Below are positions 1 through 8,415 of a stretch of 23,042 bases of DNA, piece after piece. Position 1 is the stretch's first letter. The number at the start of each line of letters is the position of its first letter. Source of the DNA: a virus; the IMG/VR virus record IMGVR_UViG_3300034283_000229, positions 1 through 23,042 of that record; one strand, 5' to 3'. The position numbers and the translations under genes were made by a program. Below the pieces are notes generated by a model. It did not search any database, was not told the origin of the DNA, and saw nothing but the letters and a program-made list of their open reading frames with translations.

Positions 1-1
1 A

Positions 2-1150
2 ACCCTTAAAAAAGTCATTACGCAAAGCCCTGATTCTGTTGATGTTGTTAATTTCAGGGTTGCAGGGACTCAGGTCGTACCTGATAACTTGGCGGCTGAT
101 GCCATCAAACAAGGGTGGAAAGATGGCACGATTGCGAGTATTAAAGCTGCAACCGAAAAAGACCGCCAAGCCATGTCGAAGATGCTTAACATTTTCAAAA
201 TGGGCGAAAAGAGTGAAAGATTCAGGGCGACAACAAGACCCGCTGACATTTTGGGCGATACGGTCGAATCACGAATTTCATTTTTAACTAAAGCCAATAA
301 AGAGGCTGGAAACGAAATCAACAAAGTTGCCAACAGTCAGTTGCGTGATAAGCGCGTGAACTTTGACCCAGCTATCAATACGTTTATTGAAGACCTTGGT
401 GCTTTGGGCGTAAGAGTAGAAGTGGACTCAAACGGGGTTGCTAAAGCCATTTTGCAAGGCTCTGATATACAGGGAGACAGGCAGGCTCAAAGGGTCTTAA
501 ACGCCGTTTTGGAGCGTTTGAGCACTGTTAAACCGCCTGATGCTTATGGCATCCACACTGCCAAGCGTTTTATTGATACTCAGGTTGACTATGGCAAGCG
601 AAATCTTGCCAACCCGTTGACTTCACAAGCTGAACGTACTTTGAAAAACTTGCGTAGAAACTTGAATCAAACCCTTGGAGATACTTTTCCTGACTACAAA
701 GCAGCAAACGCAAAGTATTCGGACACAGTATCAACACTTGATGATTTGCAAAAAGCCGCAGGGACACAGATTAATTTTGAATCGCCTAATGCTGACAAAG
801 CACTGGGTGTAGCCATGCGTAAATTGACCAGCAATTACGGCACACGGGCAAACCTTATTGATGCACTCGATCAGGCAAACCAGACTGCCACTAAGTACGG
901 CATGAAAATTGAAGATGATGTCATCAACCAGTTAATTTTTGTCAACGAGCTTGATCGAATGTTTGGTGCGCAGGCACAGACTTCATTGAAGGGCCAAGTT
1001 GCCGAGGCAATGCAAACTGGGGTTGACATTGCAAGAGGTGGTGGCGCAAGACGAGCACTTGAATTACTTGCTGAAGGCGCAGAGAATCTGCGTGGCATCA
1101 ACAAAGAAAACGCAGTCAAGGCAATGGAAGAATTGCTTAAGCGCAAATAA
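2..1150 (+). CDS. Internal virion (DNA ejection) protein, C-terminal part
   Basis: The frame is open from the left edge, so the gene begins outside the window; the TTG at 89 is internal. The visible 382 residues are polar, mostly helical and rich in Ala, Asn, Lys and Gln, with no membrane segment. Long helical segments and the position directly before the tailspikes suggest a P22-like ejection protein, which leaves the capsid with the DNA and helps it cross the envelope. The C-terminus is strongly helical (LELLAEGAENLRG). The stop is followed by AAGGAGA at 1149-1155, which serves the next gene. I recognise no catalytic motif in this part; any lysozyme or transglycosylase domain would lie upstream. 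The function is inferred from context; that this is the C-terminal end of a large virion protein is likely but not certain. Confidence 0.6.
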   Translation, partial: TLKKVITQSPDSVDVVNFRVAGTQVVPDNLAADAIKQGWKDGTIASIKAATEKDRQAMSKMLNIFKMGEKSERFRATTRPADILGDTVESRISFLTKANKEAGNEINKVANSQLRDKRVNFDPAINTFIEDLGALGVRVEVDSNGVAKAILQGSDIQGDRQAQRVLNAVLERLSTVKPPDAYGIHTAKRFIDTQVDYGKRNLANPLTSQAERTLKNLRRNLNQTLGDTFPDYKAANAKYSDTVSTLDDLQKAAGTQINFESPNADKALGVAMRKLTSNYGTRANLIDALDQANQTATKYGMKIEDDVINQLIFVNELDRMFGAQAQTSLKGQVAEAMQTGVDIARGGGARRALELLAEGAENLRGINKENAVKAMEELLKRK

Positions 1151-1163
1151 GGAGAATAAATAA

Positions 1164-3026
1164 ATGGCAGCACTATCAATCAGCGTACCGTACCCAGTCT
1201 TTTCAGGACAGGATGGGTTGCCTTTGGACAATGGTTATGTGTGGATTGGCGCGCCAAACTTGTCGCCACAAGTTAACCCTGTTACTGTTTATTTTGATGA
1301 AGCATTAACAATACAAGCAGCCCAACCATTACGCACCATCAATGGCTACATTTCAAACTCTGGAACACCTGCACAAATTTATGTGAACGGCGTGAACTTT
1401 TCTATTTTGGTTCAAGATAGTAAAGGCTCAATGGTTTATCAATTTGCAGATGGTGCTTATGTTGCAACAAATGCAGTGAGTGTTGCATTTACTGGAGCCA
1501 ATGGTCAAACTGGTACGGTGGCTGACATTGCTGATCCAGATGGTGCTGATTGGATTGGGTTTACAGGGTACAAGGCCCAAGACGGAACAGTTGAAAATTT
1601 AGCTGGCGATGATGGTTCAGACTGGATTGGTTTTGAGCCATCGGCAACAGGCTCCATTGTTCGATCAGCTCAAGACAAGATGCGAGACAATGCCAACATA
1701 AATGATTTTGGTGGCAATGGTGACGGTATTGCTATCAATAATTCAGCGTTTTCTTTGATGGCAACTGCTTATGGCTATGTTGTATTTCCCGAAGGTGATT
1801 TCGTGCTGAATACTCGGAACATTGATGTGCCGATTTATTTCTCAGCAGGTGCGGCAATCACAGTCCCAACTGGCAACACAGTTACTATTCGCAACAGAAT
1901 CACAGCGTCAAACAAGCAACAAATTTTTAAGGGCGATGGCGACATTCGCCTTGAGAGCGACAACGCTCTAGGCATTGGTGAAGACAGCCGCCATGTGTAC
2001 GCTGCTTGGTGGGGTATTTTCCCTGTTGGTCAGGCAGCCACGATTCAAACGGCTTTGTTCAACAAAGCACTTGGCGCATTTACATCGCAGACCCGTGAAG
2101 GCATCTTTGAGCTAGACATTGGTTCTTATCGAATTGACGAAAAAGTAACTATCCCTCGCGGCGTGCATCTCAAAGGTGCTGGCACGCGCAGAACAGTTTT
2201 TGACTTGGTAGATGACGGTTACACCGCACTTGAATCTGGTGGTGCTGCTGTAAAAATTACAGGCGTTCAGTTTGAACAACCGACTGGATCGTTTTCGTAT
2301 TTTGATGGTATCCAGATTGGGTTGTTACACGATACTTGTGTGCTTGAGGACATAAGGCTGTGGAACCCTCGCGTTGGTATTTATATTGGCCTCGATGCAA
2401 CACGATCAAGCGTCAATCAAGTTGTTTGCGTTAACAACTCGGAGCCAGGTGGTGGCTACCCTGCCGACAGTGCTGTTGTGTGGGTACAGGCGACCAATGT
2501 TTTGCTTGAAGACATACAGTTGACAAACACCAGTTTTGGCCAAGATTGTGTCGTGCTTCTTGGCTTGGGAAACACATCTGCAATGCAAAACACCATCATT
2601 AACGATGTGGCTTGCACTGAGAAATCTACGCCAATCAAAATTATTGCGGACACCGAAAGTTTGCAAAACACGATGATTTGCAATGTCGGATTCTTTGGCT
2701 CTACTGGTGATGATATTGACGCAGTGGTGGAAGTCGTGACATCTGGAACGGCTAATGTGCAAGGCTTGTCCATGAACAACATTTGTTCCAACGGGCTTGC
2801 AAGTGCTTTGTTGAAAATGACGCAAGGTAGTTCTGGTTCTACGCTTGCGGTAACACTCGCTAGCGGAACGGCGTTTTCATCCAACACTCAAGCTGCAAAC
2901 TTGACGCGAACTGCTGGAACAATGTCTAAAATTGTTATTGCTCACGGCGTTGCAGCTTTTTCTGCTTCGCCACCTGTTTCAAGCACCGGCACTATTACCG
3001 ATCTTGAAATTGCCAGCTATATGTAA
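1164..3026 (+). CDS. Tailspike 1, P22-type head-binding domain plus beta-helix
   Basis: 620 residues. Residues 1-95 resemble the P22 tailspike head-binding domain (short beta strands, LDNGYVWIG, NPVTVYFDEALT, AQPLRTINGY), which attaches the spike to the tail. Residues about 110-160 form a Gly/Asp-rich linker in which DGADWIGF and DGSDWIGF recur. From about 168 (SAQDKMRDNANINDFGGNGDG) a right-handed parallel beta-helix of the pectate-lyase type begins, the fold used by spikes that bind or cut surface polysaccharide. The start at 1164 has AAGGAGA 9-15 bases upstream. The N-terminus is clearly paralogous to that of the next gene, while the bodies differ. No active-site residues can be assigned by eye. 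The structural role is confident; whether it is enzymatic is unknown. Confidence 0.85.
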   Translation: MAALSISVPYPVFSGQDGLPLDNGYVWIGAPNLSPQVNPVTVYFDEALTIQAAQPLRTINGYISNSGTPAQIYVNGVNFSILVQDSKGSMVYQFADGAYVATNAVSVAFTGANGQTGTVADIADPDGADWIGFTGYKAQDGTVENLAGDDGSDWIGFEPSATGSIVRSAQDKMRDNANINDFGGNGDGIAINNSAFSLMATAYGYVVFPEGDFVLNTRNIDVPIYFSAGAAITVPTGNTVTIRNRITASNKQQIFKGDGDIRLESDNALGIGEDSRHVYAAWWGIFPVGQAATIQTALFNKALGAFTSQTREGIFELDIGSYRIDEKVTIPRGVHLKGAGTRRTVFDLVDDGYTALESGGAAVKITGVQFEQPTGSFSYFDGIQIGLLHDTCVLEDIRLWNPRVGIYIGLDATRSSVNQVVCVNNSEPGGGYPADSAVVWVQATNVLLEDIQLTNTSFGQDCVVLLGLGNTSAMQNTIINDVACTEKSTPIKIIADTESLQNTMICNVGFFGSTGDDIDAVVEVVTSGTANVQGLSMNNICSNGLASALLKMTQGSSGSTLAVTLASGTAFSSNTQAANLTRTAGTMSKIVIAHGVAAFSASPPVSSTGTITDLEIASYM

Positions 3027-3036
3027 AGGGTAAAAA

Positions 3037-5442
3037 ATGTCAGCACTATCTATTCAACCAGTTTTTCCAACGTTTACTGACATTGATGGTCAGCCATTGG
3101 AAAATGGTTACATTTGGATTGGTCAGGCAAACCTTGACCCTCAAGCAAATCCAATAACTGTTTATTTGGATGATGCTTTAACTATCGTTGCAACTCAGCC
3201 TATAAGAACCATCGCTGGTTATCCATCAAATAATAGCGCTCCGTGTCGGCTGTATGTAAACACCAATTACAGCATCCGAGTAATGAACAGGAATGGAAGT
3301 ACGGTATATTCTGCACCAGAAGCAACCGAGCGTTACAGCAATGCGGTTCTAAGCAATGTCGCAATCAACGTGACAGACTTTGGCGCGATTGGTGATGGTG
3401 TAACGAATGACACTACCGCAATTCAAGCAGCATTGAATGCGGGTGCTGGCGGTTCTGTGTACCTGCCAAAGGGTGTTTATCGATGCACTGAAACGCTTGT
3501 AGTCCCACCTGGCACAATCTTTTATGGTGACGGCACAGGCGCATGGCGAGCCGCACCATTTTCCAACATTGAAACAGCAATTTATTCCAATGACATTGGC
3601 TCGGTGCTCTTGTTTACAGGGACTGGAACGCGTAACAAAACTGTTGACTTTGTGACCGAATCGCGTCAGTGCGGTTTTGACCGTCCGAACACTGTTCGCA
3701 ACTACACCAACTCGTTTGACGCTGAGTATTTGTTGGCAGACTTCACCAACAAAAATGCAAGTGGTGCAACTCCCGCAACACTGCGTCAATTTTCAGTTGG
3801 CGTCATTCTTGGCACTGGTGAGAGTGATAGTTGGTATCCAACTGTTCTCCGTCAAATGCGGGTTGTTATTAGCTGCCCAGGCCCATCGGAAACTTACGGC
3901 GTAGAGGGTTATGGCAACCAGTCAACGATTGTGCCTTTTGCCGATTGGGATATTGGCGTATGGGCAAAATCACCTTGGCGCACCCGCGTTGAATATTGTC
4001 AAGTCGTAGGCTATTGGAATATTAAAGGTCTTTTGGCAACTTCAATGGCAATGGATGGCGCTACCACTGAAACAGGTGGTTACGCTGAGTTTTTCCATAT
4101 TGAGGGCGGCGTCATTCAATCAGGCTTATCAATCCGGTCTGGAGACGTCTGGCCGATTACTGCAAAAACTGTAAACACATTGACCATCGAATGGACTGCA
4201 TCACATCGTTTTGCGAGTTCAGGCACTCTTATTACAGACGATGGTTCTGTAACATATACGGGTTTAACTTATACGGCTGGCAGCCCAAACACATTGACAT
4301 TTACAGGATGCTCGGCAACGACAAACATCGTTGTTAGCGGGGACACTCGTACTGTAATTCGCACCACGCCAACGGCAGGTTTTGCCAACAGCAGCATCAA
4401 CAACTGCGAGATCAACGATTTTGCTCATGCAACTCGCGTTGAAGAACAGTCTCCAGATTTTGCTCCACGGCAAATGCCTATTCGGGCTGCAATTGAAATT
4501 AGCGGTCACCCAACTCGCGGCATTTCGTTTAATGATGTGTCTGCCTACGGGACAAGCCCAGTTGCCTTGCACTTTGGCAATGCGCGAGATATTGAGTTTT
4601 ATTCATGTTACTTTGAGCCAAAGTCCTACAAGACAACTGTTGGCGGCGCATCACAAACTCAAGGCGCTGCGTTTGTCTGCGGCCCGAAAGCCACTTACAG
4701 CACACTCGTTCCCACTTACGAAAAAGGCATCATCACCGCATTTGGTGTTGACTTTACTGGTTCAATCGGGATGCTCCCATTGGTTAACACCACGGTAGGC
4801 ACTCGTTTGTATAACGTACCAGACCTTTTTAATCCTCGCGGGTACTTTAATCAAAGGCGCAATTTACCCAATGCCGATCTCAACACAAAGTTGGTTGGCA
4901 GCAATGGGCAAAGCGTTCAAATTATTTCTCAAAGCACAACTGGAAGTGATCGAATCGGGTTTGACGTTGACACTGATGGAAACGTAACGATTGGCCCTGA
5001 GTTTTCTGGCAACGTCACAAAATTTACAGCAGGCACACAAAGGTTTAGCAACATTGGCAACAGGGTTCAGTTTGAGCAAACCGATTTGGCCTTAGATGAA
5101 AAAGTCTGGGAGTTTGCCAACACCTCAAGTGCTGGATCGTTTGTTTTTAGAACCCTTGCCGATGCGTATTCCGTTGGAACAACGGCTTGGTCTTTGTCAA
5201 GGTCCACAACTAACATTACAGGTCAAACATGGACAATCGACTCAGGTGAATACCGATTCGTTGGTGGCTCAATTCGTCTTGGCAGCACAACTGGCCCCAC
5301 ATGGTCACAAGGGACAGGGAGTCCTGAAGGTGTTGTAACTGCACGTGTTGGCTCGTTCTTTTCACGCACAGACGGCGGCGCTGGAACTTCGTTTTACGTC
5401 AAAGAATCTGGCACAGGTAATACTGGCTGGGTTGCAAAGTAA
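3037..5442 (+). CDS. Tailspike 2, P22-type head-binding domain plus pectate-lyase-like beta-helix
   Basis: 801 residues. The first 95 residues match tailspike 1 nearly strand for strand (LENGYIWIGQANLDPQANP, ITVYLDDALTIVATQPIRTI). The next part, VTDFGAIGDGVTNDTTAIQ at about 112-130, is the standard entry of the pectate_lyase_3 superfamily beta-helix. The middle region is rich in Thr, Gly and Asn. The last about 25 residues (GTSFYVKESGTGNTGWVAK) resemble the closing segment common in phage tail fibres. The gene starts 10 bases after tailspike 1 (GTAAAGGGTAAAAAATG supplies AAAGGG as ribosome binding site). It probably recognises a second surface glycan. The family call is strong; the receptor and any enzyme activity are unknown. 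Confidence 0.85.
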   Translation: MSALSIQPVFPTFTDIDGQPLENGYIWIGQANLDPQANPITVYLDDALTIVATQPIRTIAGYPSNNSAPCRLYVNTNYSIRVMNRNGSTVYSAPEATERYSNAVLSNVAINVTDFGAIGDGVTNDTTAIQAALNAGAGGSVYLPKGVYRCTETLVVPPGTIFYGDGTGAWRAAPFSNIETAIYSNDIGSVLLFTGTGTRNKTVDFVTESRQCGFDRPNTVRNYTNSFDAEYLLADFTNKNASGATPATLRQFSVGVILGTGESDSWYPTVLRQMRVVISCPGPSETYGVEGYGNQSTIVPFADWDIGVWAKSPWRTRVEYCQVVGYWNIKGLLATSMAMDGATTETGGYAEFFHIEGGVIQSGLSIRSGDVWPITAKTVNTLTIEWTASHRFASSGTLITDDGSVTYTGLTYTAGSPNTLTFTGCSATTNIVVSGDTRTVIRTTPTAGFANSSINNCEINDFAHATRVEEQSPDFAPRQMPIRAAIEISGHPTRGISFNDVSAYGTSPVALHFGNARDIEFYSCYFEPKSYKTTVGGASQTQGAAFVCGPKATYSTLVPTYEKGIITAFGVDFTGSIGMLPLVNTTVGTRLYNVPDLFNPRGYFNQRRNLPNADLNTKLVGSNGQSVQIISQSTTGSDRIGFDVDTDGNVTIGPEFSGNVTKFTAGTQRFSNIGNRVQFEQTDLALDEKVWEFANTSSAGSFVFRTLADAYSVGTTAWSLSRSTTNITGQTWTIDSGEYRFVGGSIRLGSTTGPTWSQGTGSPEGVVTARVGSFFSRTDGGAGTSFYVKESGTGNTGWVAK

Positions 5443-5452
5443 GGGTTCTAAA

Positions 5453-5512
5453 ATGTTTCAACCAATGTTTGAACAACAATATGGCGACCCAATTTATGAG
5501 GATATGAAATGA
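5453..5512 (+). CDS. 19-residue ORF coupled to the fibre gene
   Basis: A short frame (MFQPMFEQQYGDPIYEDMK) fills the gap between tailspike 2 and the LamG-like fibre gene. Its TGA at 5510-5512 overlaps the ATG at 5509 in an ATGA arrangement, the usual form of translational coupling in this window. Upstream of its ATG is AAGGGTTCTAAA, with AAGGG at a usable distance. The peptide is rich in Met, Gln and aromatic residues and has no membrane segment. It could be a real small protein or only a leader that lets ribosomes reach 5509. Nothing in it is recognised. Confidence 0.35.
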   Translation: MFQPMFEQQYGDPIYEDMK

Positions 5513-6531
5513 TTGCGCCTTCATACGCCATAACAGCGACAGAGCGAGTTTTGCCAAGCCTTGCGCTGGACTTTACTACGGCACTTCTTGATGCCCGTGT
5601 TGGGTTTACCCGCACAGGCAATACGGCAACTGTAACAAATTCGTCGGGCGTGATTGTTGCAGCAAATGCAGATGTCCCGCGCTTTGACTACAACCCGACT
5701 ACGCTTGTTTGTCGAGGGTTGCTGATTGAAGAATCCAGAACCAACCTTGTGCTGAACAGTTTGATTGATGGCACAAACTTGGCAACGCAGTCTGTCACTG
5801 TTACTGCGGCTGCTCACACTTTGTCGTTTTATGGCACAGGTTCAGTTGTGTTGTCTGGAACAGCTAGCGCCACCGTTACAGGGACTGGCGCTTACCCTAC
5901 TCGCACAACGCTGACTTTTACACCTACTGCTGGCAGTTTGACGCTGACCGTGACTGGCGATGTGAAGTTCTGCAACCTTGAACTCGGCGCGTTTGCCACC
6001 TCGTTTATTCCGACAGCAGCATCGCAAGTCACACGCACTGCTGATCTTGCAACAATGACTGGGTCGAATTTCACTGATTGGTTCGGTACGACCGCAGGCA
6101 GCATCGAATCTATTGCAACCACATTTGGCCTTATAGATGCGGCGGCTGGAAACCGCAGGCATCATTGGTCGGTTACTCAAGGCGCAAGCATTGCAACAAA
6201 CACGTTACTTGCTTATGTTGTAACAACTGGCGTAACAAATGTTACTAGAAATTCTGGTGGCGCGACAACAACAATGCCATTGTTCGGTGGAACACAAACC
6301 AACGGTACAGTAAATAATTTTGTGATTGGTTTTAATGGCTCTACCGCAGATCGTGCTTTGAACACAACTGTTGCTGCTAATACGGCGGCAAGTCTAACAC
6401 TTTCCAATATGGATAGACTTTCATTGGGCCAGCAAAGTGATTCTGCACGTTTCCTCAATGGTCACTTGCAAAAGTTCAACTACTGGCCTATGAAGTTAAC
6501 CAACGCTGAAATTCAAGCATTTTCAAAATAA
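5509..6531 (+). CDS. Phage fibre/spike protein with LamG-like C-terminal domain
   Basis: 340 residues. The segment FTRTGNTATVTNSSGVIVAA and then VPRFDYNPTTLVCRGLLIEE followed by SRTNLVLNS is a motif I associate with phage head-spike or tail-fibre proteins, where it precedes a concanavalin A/LamG-like domain. The last about 90 residues (IGFNGSTADRALNT, LSLGQQSDSARFLNGHLQ, FNYWPMKLTNAEIQAFSK) look like the end of a LamG jelly-roll, which binds carbohydrate. It directly follows the tailspikes and probably is a third host-recognition or decoration protein. The start is set by the ATGA overlap with the 19-residue frame. Assignment to virion surface is likely; the exact position (tail or head) is not decided by the sequence. 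Confidence 0.7.
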   Translation: MIAPSYAITATERVLPSLALDFTTALLDARVGFTRTGNTATVTNSSGVIVAANADVPRFDYNPTTLVCRGLLIEESRTNLVLNSLIDGTNLATQSVTVTAAAHTLSFYGTGSVVLSGTASATVTGTGAYPTRTTLTFTPTAGSLTLTVTGDVKFCNLELGAFATSFIPTAASQVTRTADLATMTGSNFTDWFGTTAGSIESIATTFGLIDAAAGNRRHHWSVTQGASIATNTLLAYVVTTGVTNVTRNSGGATTTMPLFGGTQTNGTVNNFVIGFNGSTADRALNTTVAANTAASLTLSNMDRLSLGQQSDSARFLNGHLQKFNYWPMKLTNAEIQAFSK

Positions 6532-6539
6532 GGCAAACA

Positions 6540-6800
6540 ATGAACAACAAAGACATTCATTTACGTTTTGTTTCTGAAAAAGAAGCGGTATCAAAGCTGA
6601 TGGCTGCTGGTGTATTGGTAGAGCTTGACGACCTTGATGGCGGCAAGCGTATTGCAGAACTGCCGACATACTTGCTTGATGTGATCGGGGGCATACCCAA
6701 CGCATCTGGTTGGCACGTCAATATGCGCGGCGAGTTGCCAGAAGCACTCAAGCCGTACAAAATAACTGTATCTGGTACACCGTACCGCATTTGGGATTAA
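6540..6800 (+). CDS. Small conserved-looking protein of the tail region
   Basis: 86 residues, soluble, with no membrane segment. The C-terminal half (GWHVNMRGELPEALKPY, then TPYRIWD at the very end) resembles a short protein that in my experience often follows fibre genes in phages, but its function is not known. It starts 8 bases after the fibre gene, with AAGG 8 bases ahead of the ATG. The opposite strand also has an open frame here, but it lacks a ribosome binding site and runs against the operon. Likely a tail-associated or fibre-assembly factor, by position only. Confidence 0.65.
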   Translation: MNNKDIHLRFVSEKEAVSKLMAAGVLVELDDLDGGKRIAELPTYLLDVIGGIPNASGWHVNMRGELPEALKPYKITVSGTPYRIWD

Positions 6801-6809
6801 GGAACCATC

Positions 6810-7160
6810 ATGTTAAAAACCGTTGCTTTTTTACCAGGCTCTGCGCCAGCGTTCATCCTCAGTCCTGACGGCATCATTACAGAAGCAGGCGCGTCTCGCA
6901 CTCTGTCTGCTGCTGACAATGGCAAGGTGATTTACTGCACCAGCGGCTCGGCTGTCACTATTACCTGTGCGGTTAGTCTTGGCAAGGCGTTCTCATGCAC
7001 GATCATTCAGGGCGGCGCTGGTAAGGTTACAGTGGCTGCTGGTGCTGCTACTCTCAACTCGTACTCCGGTTTGCTGAGTACGATGGGACAATACGCTGTT
7101 ATTTCGCTCATCAGTCCCGTGGCTGACGAATTTATCGCAGCCGGTAACCTCGGCGTTTAA
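6810..7160 (+). CDS. Small beta-rich virion protein, fibre-domain-like
   Basis: 116 residues, starting after AAGGA with 7-base spacing. The pattern LSAADNGKVIYCTSGSAVTI, then GKAFSCTIIQGGAGKVTV and AGAATLNSYSGLLSTMGQYA, is a repeating beta-strand domain that I know from the ends of phage tail-fibre proteins (solvent-exposed trimer-type modules). Here it stands alone as a whole protein. It may decorate the fibre or capsid. No signal peptide or membrane segment. Structural role likely from content and position; exact role unknown. Confidence 0.65.
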   Translation: MLKTVAFLPGSAPAFILSPDGIITEAGASRTLSAADNGKVIYCTSGSAVTITCAVSLGKAFSCTIIQGGAGKVTVAAGAATLNSYSGLLSTMGQYAVISLISPVADEFIAAGNLGV

Positions 7161-7174
7161 CTCAAGGAAAAATC

Positions 7175-7528
7175 ATGGCAACCAATTCACAAATCGCATT
7201 TGCACCCCTTGGCAGCACAGTTGTTGTCCCTGCTGCTGCTGTTGCCCCAACTGGCGTTCAAGCGCTGGTTGACGCACGCTTTGATGCTCAAGGCACAGGG
7301 CAGTATCGCATCATCAACTCAAGCACCAACACAGTGTTTTTGGGTGTAGGCCCAACTGCCGCGATTGCTACGGCTAACGCTGTGGCCCCTATTGCTGGCA
7401 CACCCTCGGCTGCGATTGTGCTAGTGCCTGGTGCTGTTGAAGTCTTGCGCTTTGGGCGTGCATCATTCTTCAGTGGCTTGGCATCTGCCGCCTCTACGGT
7501 TTACATCGTGCAGGGCGAGGGTATGTAA
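7175..7528 (+). CDS. Small hypothetical structural protein
   Basis: 117 residues, extremely rich in Ala, Val, Thr and Gly, with alternating strand-like segments (YRIINSSTNTVFLGVGPTAA, AIVLVPGAVEVLRFGRASFF). The composition is like small decoration or fibre proteins. Start has AAGGA 9 bases upstream. The TAA at 7526-7528 shares one base with the next ATG (TAATG). I do not recognise a named family. It closes the run of small structural genes after the fibre. Confidence 0.6.
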   Translation: MATNSQIAFAPLGSTVVVPAAAVAPTGVQALVDARFDAQGTGQYRIINSSTNTVFLGVGPTAAIATANAVAPIAGTPSAAIVLVPGAVEVLRFGRASFFSGLASAASTVYIVQGEGM

Positions 7529-7725
7529 TGGCCGAGGATACCGACACACGGCTAGCGGTGCATGAGGCAGTTTGTTCAGCCAGATATGCCGCTATCGAAA
7601 AGTCTTTTGATTCAGGCTCACAACGCATGACCCGCATTGAGTATTTGCTTTATGTGGTGATTGCGGCTGTGTTGCTGGGGCCAGGCTTTGCTGGTGAGTT
7701 GGTCAAAAAAATACTGGGGCTGTAA
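7528..7725 (+). CDS. Small membrane protein, XhlA/holin-like
   Basis: 65 residues. A charged N-terminal half (MAEDTDTRLAVHEAVCSARY) is followed by MTRIEYLLYVVIAAVLLGP at about 34-52, a single membrane helix, and then a short basic tail KKILGL. Acidic/coiled N-terminus plus one C-terminal helix matches the design of haemolysin XhlA-like proteins that accompany phage lysis genes. It opens the envelope/lysis block and overlaps the preceding stop by one base. It may be a holin accessory or antiholin; that is inference. Confidence 0.6.
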   Translation: MAEDTDTRLAVHEAVCSARYAAIEKSFDSGSQRMTRIEYLLYVVIAAVLLGPGFAGELVKKILGL

Positions 7726-8415
7726 ATTGATCCGATCAGCATTTGTCTGCTTGCCGCAGGACTTGTTAAGCAAATACAAGCTGGGTGCGAGCTGTACAAA
7801 CAGGCAAAAGAATCTTTCGTTGAGATTAAGCAGACTGCTGATGAGGTTATCGCCATTGGCAAAGAAGTGCATGGCTTTTGGGGTCAATTACTTGCTTTTT
7901 TTAAACCCAAGCCCCAAGCGTCCAAGCCTGTGGCGAAAAAGAGGTCAACCTATGTCGCAGTTGACGAGACACAAGTCAAGATCGACATTGTAAAAAACCT
8001 AACTGAGTTTTTCAGACTGCAAGAGCAGTTAGCGGCACACATCAGAGAAGAGGAAGAGAAAAGCCTGACAGTTTATGACCCAGATCAAAACTTGATGGAA
8101 GCGGCGCTCAAGCGAGTGATGGCACAGCAGGAGATGGATAGATTGGTTGTGACAATTAGGGAGACGATGGTGTATCAATCGCCCAAGGAAATGGGTGCGC
8201 TGTACTCAGAAGTCCACAAGATGCGGGATGTCATACAAGGCGAACAGGAAAAAGCTAGACTTGCAAAAGAAGCGCAAGAGAGGCAAATGCGATGGCAACG
8301 GCGGCAAGAGGAAAGAAACCTCCAGCTAAAGCTGGCGGCAGTAATAGCGACTACTATATTCCTCCTGTACCTGTGGTTGTGGCTCCTCCTGTTAAGTCGC
8401 TGGCGGCAGATATGA
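7726..8415 (+). CDS. Tail-anchored coiled-coil membrane protein, probable ATT start
   Basis: The first ATG/GTG/TTG in frame is GTG at 7867, but it has no ribosome binding site at proper distance and would cut a clear N-terminus. The frame is open directly from the previous TAA (7723-7725), and the first codon ATT at 7726 would give DPISICLLAAGLVKQIQAG, which resembles the 'MDPI...' start I associate with similar phage proteins. GGGG at 7715-7718 could place a ribosome there, helped by termination one codon upstream. The protein (229 residues from ATT) has a helical N-terminus, a long charged coiled coil (LQEQLAAHIREEEEKS to about residue 200) and one C-terminal membrane helix (LAAVIATTIFLLYLWLWLLL). 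Function unknown; envelope-associated. Confidence 0.65.
   Translation: MDPISICLLAAGLVKQIQAGCELYKQAKESFVEIKQTADEVIAIGKEVHGFWGQLLAFFKPKPQASKPVAKKRSTYVAVDETQVKIDIVKNLTEFFRLQEQLAAHIREEEEKSLTVYDPDQNLMEAALKRVMAQQEMDRLVVTIRETMVYQSPKEMGALYSEVHKMRDVIQGEQEKARLAKEAQERQMRWQRRQEERNLQLKLAAVIATTIFLLYLWLWLLLLSRWRQI

Noticed and set aside
2406-2887. Two overlapping minus-strand frames of about 140 residues inside tailspike 1
   Set aside because: Both lie antisense to the spike, overlap each other and show no domain; likely by-products of codon bias.
4382-4798. 138-residue frame inside tailspike 2 on the same strand
   Set aside because: Wholly inside a gene with strong beta-helix features; no ribosome binding site at the start and a composition typical of a shifted reading of a Thr/Gly-rich gene.
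7661-7993. 110-residue rightward frame crossing the end of the XhlA-like gene
   Set aside because: It competes with the ATT-started coiled-coil gene, starts mid-helix of the XhlA-like protein and encodes a basic Cys/Ser-rich sequence with no pattern.
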